A stretch of 64,000 nucleotides of DNA, from assembly GCA_000697355.1 (NCBI GenBank), contig JNEN01000714.1, forward strand, positions 1 to 64,000, given 5' to 3'. Below the pieces are notes generated by a model. That model was not told where the DNA came from. It did no database searches and saw only the letters and a list, made by a program, of their open reading frames with translations. Both the position numbers and the translations under genes were made by a program. Shown in pieces: positions 21,784-33,692 of this stretch; position 1 is the first letter of the stretch, and every line of letters begins with the position of its first letter. This DNA comes from Syncephalastrum monosporum B8922. Lineage: Eukaryota; Mucoromycota; Mucoromycetes; Mucorales; Syncephalastraceae.

Positions 21784-23720
21784 GAATGAATGAGAAAATT
21801 GATTACGTATACTCAACAAAATGAAGATAATTGCTGATGTATACAAAGATGCAAGGATCACTTCGATAATATGCTGGCAGTATATCGACTATTTTAATTT
21901 ATTATAGTTTATAAACCCAGTGGATCAAGTCTTCAGATAAGTTTATGTTACCGTTCGTCATTACAAGGATGACACTGGCTGGACAGAAGACTCCATGGGA
22001 CGCAAAATAAGAAGCGCGTGCGGTTCTATTTGAGAAGGAAATCAGCATCATCAGCAAAAAGACGGCTATCGTCGCCTGTAGATTTTCGCGACAGTGATGA
22101 AGCCAGAAAAATATTGGGCCATTTGTGCTGACGGAATGACCATCAGGGATTATCAACGCTTAACATTTCCCGCTTGAATTTGCGGATTTCGTCTATCAAG
22201 ATATAGAGAACGCAGACGAAATTCTTGCTGTTGACACCATTCCGTGAAACACATATGGCATTAGCACCCTTTCAGGCGGTCTTTCGTTCTCATTAATAAC
22301 CGTGAACCCCGTGATAGCAAAGTAGGCCAATGAATCCTCTGAAACGCGAAAGATACCTGACGTCAACCTGTCATCGTCTTTTTCCCTGCGTTCTTTTTTC
22401 CATTGGCAAACATGCTTCATGTTATCACATGAAAGTTCATTGATGCGAGTCTGTTTCATAAAGGTCAAATGTTATTTTATTTTCAGAAGCGTAATGGCCC
22501 ACGCCTTCAGGTATATGGCCGCTTATAAGTATCGGTGGATATATGTATGCTGTAAAAAAAGCTCAAATTGAGAAAAAACAGAAAAGGTGTCTGTGACTTA
22601 GGTGTCAAGGTGTTCCTCTTGAGGGGCTCTGTTTCATAAAAAGAAGACTATTTTCTCCCAGGTCTACTTTTCTTCTTCTTCTTCTTTACTTTGGTCAAGT
22701 CATCCTGCTGGCAAGTATATACGAAAGGATTCTGATTACAAGCATAAATTAATAAGAAGTGCAAACATAGACCACGGCGTTCCCCAAAGTCCCTCTGCCA
22801 CCGGTTGCCCACCCCCGACTGCACCGGTGTGCATGATAGTAAGTTGTCGCGTCAAGAGTACATGGCTCTTGGACCGCACTAACCTCCTTCTGATGTACAC
22901 TTAGCTTGCAGTCCTCTTCCTCGCTTCCCCTCCTGTCTTCTCCGTTCGCGCCTCTTCCTCCTCTCCGCTTGCTGCCCTCACATCAGAGGATTTTTTTTTC
23001 CTCTGCCAGTAAGTGAAACAGATTCAGGTCTATGCATTGAATATGAGACATGAACACATGCTTTGGTCCCGCCCCTTCTCCTCCTTCTCTTCCCTTTGCT
23101 TCGCTGACCGCAATTGCCCCGCAGTCTACTCTCCTTTGGAGGCAGGTTACACACTTCTTTCGACTGCAGGCCCTTATGTATTACGTGCTTATGTATATCT
23201 TCACAGTTGCTTGCTGTCCGGGCCATTCGTTCTGAAGCATCGGCGCGTTTGAAATTGATGTTCTTTTTTTTTTACATATAAACACTTGGTATGTATGATA
23301 ACGTTGATTTGATTTCAGTCGTCTGCGGAACAATCTACTCACATGTCCCATGAAACCTTCACTATATTACGATAGTCACTAGTTGTTTAGTCCCTGCACC
23401 AGTTTTGGTTCCGGTGGACATGCTTGCAATACAGCAGTAAAAGAAATAAATTTCACACTACACACAACGGAAATGGTAGATATAATCCATTAGAGACCTT
23501 TAAAAATAACAACATTTGAGCGCTATGGGAAAGCAATATATCGACATGCGGGGAAGAAAGAGGGTGAGAGTTTTGTGTGAGAGATTTGACTCATTGCAAA
23601 TGAGTGAGTGGGAAGCGTTCGTGTAACTCTAGCTTGCTAGTATAATTTAATGCGCCATCCCACTAACGATAATTTTCTTGTCCATTTTTTTTTCTTTGCT
23701 CGTCTATCAATTCTCATAAC

Positions 23721-25332
23721 ATGGCTCCTCTGTCGCGTAAAGTGTATGTAGTCGGTGTTGGCATGTCAAAATTCATTAAGCCTCGGGGCGAGGTGGATTA
23801 TCCCGGTAAGCATTTTTGTATAAACGAAGAATGTCTACTGAAGTCGTCCATGGGCATGTCATTCTGTATAAATGAAAAAAAAAAAAAAAGAATTCGGTCT
23901 CGAGGCTGCTGTCAAGGCATTGAATGATGCGGGTGTTAGCTATGACAAGGTGGAATACGCCGCTGTCGGATACGTTTACGGCGATAGCACGAGTGGCCAA
24001 CGCGTCTTGTATCAGCTTGGAATGACACAGATTCCCATCATTAACGTCAACAACAACTGCTCTACGGGCTCTACTGCGCTTCTGCAGGCAAGAAATGCTG
24101 TTGGATGCGGCATGGTGGATTGTGCTCTTGCTCTCGGCTTTGAGCGTATGGCCCGTGGGTCCTTGACTTCTACCTTCCAAGACCGCACTAACCCGATGGG
24201 TAAGCTATATTAAAACAAAGCGCCTTCGGCCAACGTCCAAAAGCTCATATATGAGGTAGACCATGTAAACACCATCATGTCCAATGAGATTGGCTTTGAT
24301 CAAAAGGCACCTCGTGCTGCTCAAATCTTTGGTAACGCCGGTATCGAGTACATGAAAAAATACGGCGCCACTGCCGAGCATTTAGCCAAAATCGGCGAAA
24401 AGAATCACCGACATAGGTGAGTTGCATACACATGCATACATAAAAGCCCATGCGTGGAACTCATGAAGTATTCTGACCTACGAAAGCTCCAAAAACCCAT
24501 ACTCGCAATTCCGTGACATTTACACACTCGACCAGATCAAGCAGTCGCCCACGATTTACGGCCCTCTCACGAAACTCCAGTGCTGCCCGACCTCGGACGG
24601 CGCAGGGTGCGCCATCGTAGCAAGCGAAGACTTTGTCAAGAAACACGGTCTCATGGATCAGGCTGTCGAGATATGCGCCCAGGTCATGGCCACCGACTCG
24701 CCTCGCCTGTTGTCCACGGACGCAATCGAGTGGGCCGGCGCCGACATGACGCGGCGCGCCGCGTCGCAGGCCTACAAGGACGCCCAGATCACACCCCAGG
24801 ACGTCCAGGTGATTGAGCTGCACGACTGCTTCTCGGCGAACGAGCTCGTCACGTACGATACGCTCGGTCTGGTACCGCCCGGCCACGCGCATAAACTCAT
24901 CGATGCAGGTGACAATACGTACGGCGGTAAGTACGTCATCAACCCATCCGGCGGCCTCATTTCCAAAGGCCACCCGCTGGGTGCGACAGGCCTCGCACAG
25001 TGCACTGAGCTGGTGTGGCAACTGCGCGGCTGGACTGGCGACCGACAAGTGCCCAACGTCAAGTACGCCCTGCAGCACAATGTCGGCCTTGGTGGTGCTG
25101 TCGTCGTCAGTATCTACAAGAAGGCGAATGCCAACAAGACACAGCCTCGTGCTTCTTACAATCCTGTAAGCCACCCTTTGCGTGGACTCTGTCTATGCCT
25201 ACACCACTGACTCAACGTTTTGTTCCTGTTTCTATGTAGGCTGTCGAAGCGCGCCATATCAATCAAGAAGAGTATCAGAAGGCTATTGCAAAGGAAGAGA
25301 GCCGTGCCCAATACTTGGAAGCCAAGTTGTAG
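23721..25332 (+). CDS. SCP-x-type peroxisomal thiolase
   Basis: Five exons: 23721-23805, 23891-24199, 24260-24416, 24487-25165 and 25240-25332, giving 440 residues. It matches the thiolase part of sterol carrier protein x: [12 protein letters not shown] holds the acyl-accepting Cys, then [55 protein letters not shown], and the second Cys-loop region GHPLGATG. It ends Ala-Lys-Leu, a peroxisomal PTS1 variant, so it should work in peroxisomal beta-oxidation of (branched) acyl-CoAs. There is no SCP2 domain behind it. Intron 2 is 24200-24259; using the nearer AG at 24219-24220 would give a 21 bp intron and extra residues not in the family. The acceptor of intron 1 is preceded by 15 A residues. Confidence 0.9.
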
Positions 25333-25737
25333 TATATATGTATGCTTGTATGCTATGTTTCCCATGTTTACCATGTTTGCCATGTATGAATGTACGCATA
25401 GAAAAAATATTCACTCCATTTTTTTTGTTGAGCTCGTTGTTGGGTGGGGGGGGCGCTTATTCCTTAGGAACGACTGAGTATACACACATGTGACATGGTT
25501 TGTAGGAAATGGAGTGGCTGTCTTTGCCTCTAGTGAAAGGGAATGTTCTCAGGCTTGGTGTGCGTGTGAGAGCATGAGTATCTAGCAGAAACCGGTGAGC
25601 GTTGGCACCATGGGCGATGGATATGCAATTCAGGATATGATTGGCGGGTGACAAGAGCAAAAATTTTTTTATACGACAGACGTGGGCTAAAGAAGTTCCT
25701 TCTCTTTCCTCACTTGCACTTTCGCTTGCACACAAAC
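25333..25737. promoter_or_regulatory. Intergenic, 5' region of the S19 gene
   Basis: 405 bp with a G-run at about 25445-25453 and a pyrimidine-rich stretch just before the S19 start, as is common for fungal ribosomal protein genes. No further gene was seen. Confidence 0.35.
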
Positions 25738-26685
25738 ATGGGTGGTATTACTGTCAAGGACGTGAATGCTCACGGTACGCATCCTCTCTCTTTTTCTATA
25801 CGCGATATGAAGATGGAAAAAAAAGGAAATTACACTTGTGGAGCCTTTCCAGTCCATTTGTCGTCGCACGCAGCAGTATGAACCTTACCATCGCGGAGCA
25901 TGGACGTCCACATATACACATGCACACATACCTGTGTCTGTTCGACGCAACTCACACAGTCACGCATGTACCCTTACGACTGACCGTTATTTGCGCCGTG
26001 ATGGTGGGCTTGACTGCTGCATGCGAGGAAGGGATAAAGAGGGGGGTGAAGCTGGGAATGGAGGGAATGAAGTTGGACGTGTGGCTTGTATATGCTACAC
26101 GGATATGGATACGATTGGGATATGATGGGGATTGACCTCTGCTGCAACTGACGTTTATTACAATCCCGTAGAGTTCATCAAGGCGTACGCTGCTTACCTG
26201 AAGCGTACCGGCAAGCTGGAGGTGCCCAAGTGGGTTGATCTGGTCAAGACTGGCACCTTCAAGGAGCTTGCTCCCTATGACCCTGACTGGTACTTTATCC
26301 GTGCTGGTACGTATCGAAAGAGCAATGCTAGTCGAGCAAGCAAGTTACTGACGTCTGGCTCTGGCTGTTTTTCTCTTTTTCTCTTTCTTTCTTGCTTTGT
26401 TTCTGTATTTCTCCCGTATGTATAGCTTCGGTTGCGCGTCACATTTACATCCGCAAGGCTGTTGGTGTGGGTGCTCTTGGCAAGGTGTACGGTGGCCGTG
26501 TGAACCGTGGCACGCGCCCCTCGCACCACGTCGATGCTTCTTCGTCGGTGAACCGCAAGGTCCTGCAGTCCCTGGAGAAGATTGGTGTGCTTGCTCCCTG
26601 CAAGAAGGGTGGCCGCAAGATCACCCAGGATGGTCAGCGTGATTTGGATCGTATCGCCATGACTCTTGTTGAGCAGGACGAATAA
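25738..26685 (+). CDS. RPS19: 40S ribosomal protein S19 (eS19)
   Basis: Three exons, 25738-25774, 26172-26306 and 26426-26685, giving 143 residues, the usual size. The start reads [20 protein letters not shown] and continues [12 protein letters not shown]; the middle has [20 protein letters not shown] and the end has [16 protein letters not shown]. These are diagnostic for eS19, a protein of the small-subunit head needed for 18S rRNA maturation. The first intron is long for this window (397 bp) and follows only 12 codons, a common place for introns in ribosomal protein genes. Codon use is biased, as expected for high expression. It is followed by beta-tubulin on the same strand. Confidence 0.97.
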
Positions 26686-27142
26686 ATATATATACATACA
26701 TTACGTCGTAAAAATATGCATGCAACTTTTGTCTTGACGCGTATCGCACATGCAGCCCAACCAACGTATCGTATTGTAATGCACACACGTATATTTATAT
26801 ATGTATATGTATATGTGTATGTATATGTGTATGTGTACAGTCACGCACACGCACACCACACGCCCACAAGTGCATACAGCAGCAGCAATAGCCACACGTC
26901 TTTGAAACGAAGCATAGAACCAAGAAAAAAAAAATAAAATAAAAAAGGTAAAAAAAAAAAAAACACCAAGAGAAGGACAAAAAATAAAGTAGAAGGGATA
27001 AAAAAAAAGGCGTGAGCTCGGGTCACTCTCATTTTTCTTGCGTTACTCTTTTATTTTTTTTGCGTCGCACCTTTTCTTCCTTCTTTTCCAGCTTTCCTCT
27101 TTCTTTCTTCACTTCCTCCTTTCCCTTTTCCAGTTCATCTCG
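26686..27142. other. Intergenic between S19 and beta-tubulin
   Basis: Contains a (GTATAT)n simple repeat at about 26790-26837, A-rich runs at 26926-27008, and a long pyrimidine-rich stretch at 27030-27135 directly before the beta-tubulin start, typical of strong fungal promoters and 5' leaders. Confidence 0.5.
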
Positions 27143-28582
27143 ATGCGCGAAATCATCCACGTTCAGGCTGGTAAACAAATGAATGAGGAGAGACGGCGGA
27201 GATGACGATGAAACTCATCTCGAAGCTATCCAGGTCAATGCGGTAACCAGATTGGCCAAAAGTTCTGGGAGACCATCAGTGCCGAGCATGGTTTGAACGA
27301 GACGGGTCATTACTGCGGCGACAGCGACCTGCAGCTCGAACGCATCAATGTCTTTTATCATGAGGGCTATCAGGGCAATTACGTGCCGCGCGCCGTGCTC
27401 GTCGACCTCGAGCCGGCCACGATGGACTCGATAAGAAGCAGCCGTTATGGCAAGCTGTTCCGCCCTGACAACTTTGTGCACGCGCAGTCGGGCGCAGGCA
27501 ATTCGTGGGCCAAGGGCTTCTACACCGAGGGCGCCGAGCTGGTCGAGTCGATCATGGATGTGCTGCGCAAGGAGGCCGAGACGACCGACTGCCTGCAGGG
27601 CTTCCAGCTCGCGCATTCGCTGGGCGGTGGTACCGGCTCCGGCCTCGGCTCCCTCCTGCTCTCCAAGATCCGCGAGGAATACCCAGACCGCATCCTGTCC
27701 ACCTACTCTGTCGTGCCTTCGCCAAAGGTGTCCGACACCGTCGTCGAGCCTTACAACGCCGTCCTGTCCGTCCACCAGCTCGTCGAAAACTGCGACGCCA
27801 CCTTCTGCATCGACAACGAGGCCCTGTACGACATCTGCTTCCGCACCCTCAAGCTGTCCAGCCCCGGTTACGGCGACCTGAACCAGCTCGTCTCGGCCGT
27901 CATGTCCGGCGTCTCCACCAGCTTGCGCTTCCCCGGCCAGCTCAACTCGGACTTGCGCAAGCTCTGCGTCAACATGGTCCCCTTCCCGCGTCTCCACTTC
28001 TTCATGGTCGGTGTCGCGCCCCTCACCGCCTTCGCGTCGCAGCAGTACCGCAACCTCAGCGTGCGCGAACTGGCCGCCCAGATGTTTGACGCCCACAACA
28101 TGATGGCCGCGTCCGACCCGCGCAACGGCCGCTACCTGACTGTCGCCACCATCTTCCGTGGCCGCCTCTCCACGAAGGAGGTCGAGAACCAGATGCTCGA
28201 CGTCCAGCAAAAGAACTCGTCTCACTTTGTCGAGTGGATCCCCAACGGTGTTAAATCCTCGTTGTGCGACATCCCGCCTGTCGGCCTCAAGATGTCCGGT
28301 ACCTTCATCGGTAACTCGACCGCCATCCAGGACCTCTTTAAGCGTGTCAACGAGCAGTTCACAGCGATGTTCCGCCGCAAGGCTTTCTTGCATTGGTATA
28401 CGGGCGAGGGCATGGACGAGATGGAGTTCACCGAGGCCGAGTCCAACATGAACGATCTCGTGTCTGAATACCAGCAATACCAGGAAGCCACCGTCGACGA
28501 GGACTACGGTGATGAGTTCATGGAGGAAGAGGAGGGCGTCGATGCGCCTATGGAGGATGACGAGGAGGACATGCACCAATAG
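27143..28582 (+). CDS. Beta-tubulin
   Basis: Two exons, 27143-27170 and 27234-28582, giving 458 residues. It starts MREI, which controls beta-tubulin mRNA stability in animals, and has the GTP-binding loop [10 protein letters not shown] and an acidic tail. Beta-tubulin pairs with alpha-tubulin to form microtubules. The sequence is more divergent than most fungal beta-tubulins, and the acidic tail is about ten residues longer. By direct count, position 167 is Tyr and 198 is Ala (NCDATFCID), where sensitive fungi have Phe and Glu; Phe200 is kept. Changes at 167 and 198 are known causes of benzimidazole resistance. Codon use is strongly G/C-ending, which suggests high expression. Nothing shows whether other beta-tubulin copies exist elsewhere. 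Confidence 0.96.
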
Positions 28583-28869
28583 TCTTGCTCTCTGACTTGC
28601 TTTCTCTTTTCCCTCACTCTTAATTGATCCTGCATTCCATACTGTATCCATTCTGATTGATCTCACACACAACCTGTACCCGCACCCACACCCGCACACA
28701 CACACAAATGATATCTTATCCTTCTCTCTGTCTTCCCCCCCCCCCACAATGAAATCCCATATTTGTCTCTCTCTCTCTTTCTATATCTTTTTCTCTTCCT
28801 CCCTTCTTCCTTTCTTCCTTTCCTCCTTTCTTCTTTTATAGCAGCAAAGTATATCGAATCGAAATTTAA

Positions 28870-30738
28870 TCACGTCAATGAAGCATGCTTCTTTTCTGGA
28901 TGTAGAGTGGCGTTGGAGGATGCAAATGCGGATGAGGATGCGCGGGCGAGGTCGGGCTTGAAGGTGCTGGAAAGCAGGGTCTGTCCCTTCTTGGTGCGCG
29001 TCGCCGTCTTCTTGTTCTTGGAGGTTGGGGCCTTGGTTTCCTTTTCGGACATGATTCGGGGTTTGCGTTTGGGTGTTTCGAGGGCTTGCAGCATGCGGGG
29101 GTAATCCTCTGGGTAGGCGGCTTGGAGCACCCTCGCCTCGATGACCTGGCTGCACCGTTCACTTTTGGTCTTTTTATCGTCGACGGTCGAATCCTTGCTC
29201 AGGTCACTCATTTCGGAGCCAAACACACCGTCAAACTCAAAGTGAACCTGGAGACCGTACTCGACATAGTCCACGAAGCTGTCCAACAGGAGCGGGTCAA
29301 AATAGACCTTGACGAGGTCGACCCCTTGCTTGGTCGAACGACGCACAATGTGTTTCACCAGCCTGTTGGGCGCCGGCACGCCTTCGCCGAGGGTGGGCTT
29401 GCCACTGCTACTGCGGCCACTACTGCTGTGATCGTCGTCTGCTGTGCTGCGTCGCAGGTCGGGTTTGAAAAAGTGGTGGATCTGGGTCTGCCCCGTCAAA
29501 GGCAGGCCGGTCTGGCGCTGGCCGTGTGTGCGTGCCTCCTCGTGCAGGGCGCCAAGCATGTAACCCTGGAGCAACTGGTTCTTGAATTTCCAGACCGTAT
29601 ACGAGGGCGGCCATTCAAAGGCACGCGTACAGAACGCCGCAATCGCATCCAGCCGGGGCTGCGGAGCGCGCGCGAGATGCCGCACGAGGCATTGCGTCTC
29701 TTTCACCTTGTGCTTGGACGAGACCCGCGTCGTGGGGTAGACGAAATCCTCGAGCACGGCCAGGTTGGGAAAGTCACCGTCGAGTTTGAAATCAGGATAG
29801 GCCCGTTTCACCTCGGAACAGCGGTTTTGGAGGTCGTAGACAAGGTTCTCCTTGAGTTCCTTGCCTAGGTTCGCCAAGAGAAGCTCATACTCATCCTTGT
29901 CCACGATCTTCTTTCCGGTATGACGGCGACTCAGGGCTTCCAGGAGAAGTTTATGGTGGCCGCGCTTTGCGAGTGCTTCAGCATACGTGATCCCGATACG
30001 ACGTGCACCCTTTGGGTTGTAATCGCTGCCGCTGAGGAGACCCATCAAGATCAGGTCGGACCGGTCGAGGCCCAGCTGTTCATTTATCCAGGTAATATCG
30101 TAACATGGCAGGGGGTCAAACGCTTTGCAGCTGAATTCGCGGATGACCCGGGACGCGCCGTACAAGAAGATATCGCTGTCGTGGGTCAGGACGACATCGA
30201 CCATGTTGAGGCGCTGCAGCACCGCGCATTCCGCTTCGGCGTCGCCGTAAGCATACCATATCGCGAAATCGAATAAGCGTATCAAGGTTTCCTGGGCGAG
30301 TCTGTCTTCGGAGACATAGTGGACATTGACGTGGCGACCGCGTTTGCGGGTCGGACGGTTGTGACCATCAAAGACAAAGACGGCTTGCACTCCCAGCGTG
30401 TACAGGTGGGCGAGTCGAGAAAATAAGAGACGTAGGCCCGGGCGTCTTTTTTTTTTTTTTTTGGTATACATATACATATACATATATATATACATATTAT
30501 ATAGTGGTTGGGAACAGCAGTCGATAGATACATATATTTGGTGAGGCGAATAAAATCAAGGAACATATTCCTGCTTTGCTTACAGTCCACCCTGACTCCG
30601 TTTCGCGTGGAAATTCCACTGGGCCACGTCAATGGCAAGGCGTAATGGCTGGGGTCCCTTGTGCTCTGCCACGAGCTGGTCAAGAGAGTAGAGCTGCCGC
30701 GTAGATTCCAGCCGGTCCCATAGATTAGTGATGCCCAT
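28870..30738 (-). CDS. GEN1/YEN1-type structure-specific nuclease
   Basis: Two exons, 30584-30738 and 28870-30445, giving 576 residues. It is an XPG/Rad2-family nuclease: N domain MGITNLWDRLES...LAIDVAQWNFHAKR, with the first metal-binding Asp in IDVAQW; VFVFDGHNRPTRKRG; the I domain with GDAEAECAVLQ and LTHDSDIFLYG; and the H2TH region GSDYNPKGARRIGI. Domain spacing and the Rad2-like ending fit GEN1/YEN1, which resolve Holliday junctions, better than FEN1, XPG or EXO1. The C-terminal 200 residues are divergent and end in a Lys/Ser-rich tail; a short TQIHHFFKPD motif resembles a PCNA-binding box. The acceptor of its only intron follows 16 A residues. It is divergent from ATG8, 955 bp away. 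Confidence 0.82.
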
Positions 30739-31693
30739 GAAGAAGAGTATGCACACTAAAGTAGAGGAAGAGGGTAGAGAAAAGCGAAATCTGATTGGCT
30801 ATGAGGCAGCTCATTTGTGTGAGAGTGAGGATGTGGGGTATGGGCGTGTTTTATGAGCGTGTTTCTGCTCTCACGACACCGATTGGGTGTAACTCAGTTC
30901 AAAGCATGAAAGCGGTCGATTGGTCGAATGATACACACGTATAACTAACGTATAATATGATATAACACAACTGCTGCGCATTTATCAAATGCAAATGAAA
31001 ACGAGGAAAGTGTCCACCGTTCCCGTGTCGCACCTGTCAAGAGGGAAAGACAAAGGGCATGATGCTGACGAGAGTGCGTGTGACAGCAAGATGATGGTGA
31101 GGATGATCCATGGAGTGGCGGTGTGTGGTGTGGCCTATGGAGAAAATACCGGGGAAACGGTCATAATAATTAATACGTAAGGGTGGAATGATAATAATAA
31201 TACAGTGGTGATGATACGGAGAAAAGAAAAGGCTGTGCAGGTGGCCAAGCGCACGGGGGTCACGCTGCGGGCAGAACTGCATCACATGGTCACTCTAATG
31301 CGAACTTGCGCTTTGGTTGCTGCTGCGACGGCAATTCAAGGGAAACGAACGCTTTGCTTTTATCGTCTCTTTTTTCCCTCTTTCTTTTCTTTACCTTTTT
31401 TTTCAGACAAATACACACCCGCACCTATCTCACTACTTTCTATCACTCAAACACAAGCAACCTTTTTTCTGCTACTCTTCCTTCTTCCTCCCAGTCCTAC
31501 TCACTCTTTTGCAAAGGTATGATAAAAAAAAAGGAGAGAGAGAGAAGCGGGGGGGGGGTTTTCTGGTGGTGGAGATACCCGCCGCAGCAAAGAAACAAGT
31601 GTTGTCGTGGGCAGGTGGTGTTCATCTCTCATGGTGAGCGATTCATTCAGGCATGGCTTAACATTGTGGTTTGTTTTATAAGACTTTATCAGC
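30739..31693. promoter_or_regulatory. Divergent promoter region, nuclease gene / ATG8
   Basis: 955 bp between two divergent start codons. It holds ATAATAAT-type runs near 31166-31204 and pyrimidine-rich blocks at 31363-31510, a poly-A and poly-G pair at 31524-31558, and no open frame that resembles a gene. Confidence 0.4.
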
Positions 31694-32311
<618 letters not shown>

Positions 32312-32650
32312 TGGAGATGGTGGCACTGCCCTTTATGTAGTATCTTTTGTTCTTTTTCCATTTCTTCATTCTTCCAACAAGGCAGGGAGAGACAGGCAGA
32401 CAGACAGACTACCTTTCTTTTCTTTCCTTTCCTTTTCTTCTCTGGCTGTCTCTCTTTCTTTCGCTTGATCCTTTTTTTCTCCCCTCACATCACACGCCAT
32501 AATACAAATATATACACACCACTTTGCTTCCGTTTTATGGTTTTTTGATAGCTCAAATCCAAATGGATCGCCTTTTATGATGATGTTCAGAGGACAAACA
32601 TGCAAAGAAAAAAAGAGCCACGTATATACTGGGGTTGCATATAAATGGGT
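32312..32650. other. Convergent 3' region of ATG8 and RPL39
   Basis: 339 bp between two convergent stop codons, rich in pyrimidine runs on the plus strand (32400-32480). No gene or RNA was seen. Confidence 0.4.
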
Positions 32651-33136
32651 TTAGATGTTGAGCTTGGTGTGGCGCCAGTTGCGGCGCTTGGCGTTCCAGC
32701 TGCACAAAAGAGAAGAGAAAGAGCCCTTATTTAGTATGGCTGGTCATCTGTGTAAACGGGGGGACAAGGTGTAGAACATACCGAATCTTGGTGTCCGCCT
32801 TCATGCGGAACCAGTGGGGCAGAGGACGGTTCTGCTTCTGCTTCTTGCCAAGCTTGACCTTGGTTCTGAACGACTTGTTGGAAGGCTAAACAGGTCACTA
32901 GACATCAGCAAAACGGCCTCTTTCTCCTGTTATAACGTCGACATGGGCTGGTGATGAATGTGTAGCATGGTGAATGGTCGAGCAAGGGGGTTGCTGATGG
33001 TTTTCGTATAGGTCGATAGCGTCCAGGGATGCATCCATAGACGATACAATGCATCCATCGAAGGTACAATGCATCCATCCATTCTCATCCACACCAACCC
33101 ACATCGGCTGTCGTGTCGTTGATTTCTACATACCAT
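32651..33136 (-). CDS. RPL39: 60S ribosomal protein L39 (eL39)
   Basis: Three exons, 33134-33136, 32782-32885 and 32651-32699, giving 51 residues, the family length. The protein reads [20 protein letters not shown], then [20 protein letters not shown] and ends NWRHTKLNI, nearly identical to eL39 of other eukaryotes. This small basic protein lines the peptide exit tunnel. The only in-frame start is an ATG directly followed by a GTATGT donor, so the first coding exon is just the start codon. The gene is too short and too split to show up as an open frame. Confidence 0.95.
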
Positions 33137-33692
33137 ATCGTCTTTGTTACCAACGGAGAGAGAGAGCTTCACCTGCACCGCTTCCACCTGCCTAAATGGC
33201 CACCCTCCCACACATTTAGAATTCCGTCACCTACACACATCGCTATCCCACTTTTCTGAATCCACTATTAGAGGGTGTTTCTTGGCCAAACGATCTTGTT
33301 GCTCCTCAGCACACGGTTTGTAGTACTCCTTGATAGTGCTCTATCTCGGCATGCCCCGTGTGTCCTCGCTATTTTACCGTGGTGCATGCCTGTCGTAACG
33401 CGCGTTCAGCCTCCTTCTTTTCGCACAAGCTATGGGGTCTAACGGAGCCGGCAGACAAAGAAAAGTATCAGCGCTACCCAGCAGCGTATTATCAGTCTAT
33501 TTGGGCGTGCTAAAGCCGTGGCCCGCTTTTGTCTATATAGACATCATGTAAATAGATGTACCATATTGCAACCATCCTATTCCCATTGTGAAAAGTGTCG
33601 GGGTTTGTTTAGTGGCTTTGAAGACAACAAATCAATAGAAAGCAAAGAGAGAAAGCAATCCGACGCGTCTTCGACTGTTAACATTTTGCCTC
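33137..33692. promoter_or_regulatory. Divergent promoter region, RPL39 / HMG-box gene
   Basis: 556 bp between two divergent start codons. No other gene is visible. The RPL39 side must hold a strong ribosomal-protein promoter, but I cannot name its elements. Confidence 0.35.

Larger units (their letters stand above)
18786..23720. other. 4.9-kb region without a recognised gene
   Basis: Only short frames (under about 130 codons) are present on either strand, with no domain I recognise and no convincing splice chain. The left part (18786-19300) is the 5' side of the P4-ATPase gene. It contains A/T-rich runs, a GATGACT heptamer repeat at about 21284-21314, a GC-rich hairpin cluster at 21620-21783, and a short inverted repeat (CACCGGT...ACCGGTG, 22799-22829). 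Decayed transposons are a likely content. I found no tRNA or rRNA. Confidence 0.5.

Noticed and set aside
22978..23252. Overlapping 60-80 codon frames on both strands near 23.1 kb
   Set aside because: Short, basic or Ser/Phe-rich, with no motif, no neighbours in frame and no splice chain.
24200..24220. A 21-bp intron in the thiolase gene
   Set aside because: Too short to splice, and it would add residues not found in the family. The next acceptor at 24259 gives the expected DRTNPMDHV join.
27215..28747. A 510-codon open frame antisense to beta-tubulin
   Set aside because: It is the mirror of a strongly G/C-ending, highly biased coding sequence. Its translation is Val/Asp/Gly/His-rich with no domain, as expected for an antisense shadow.
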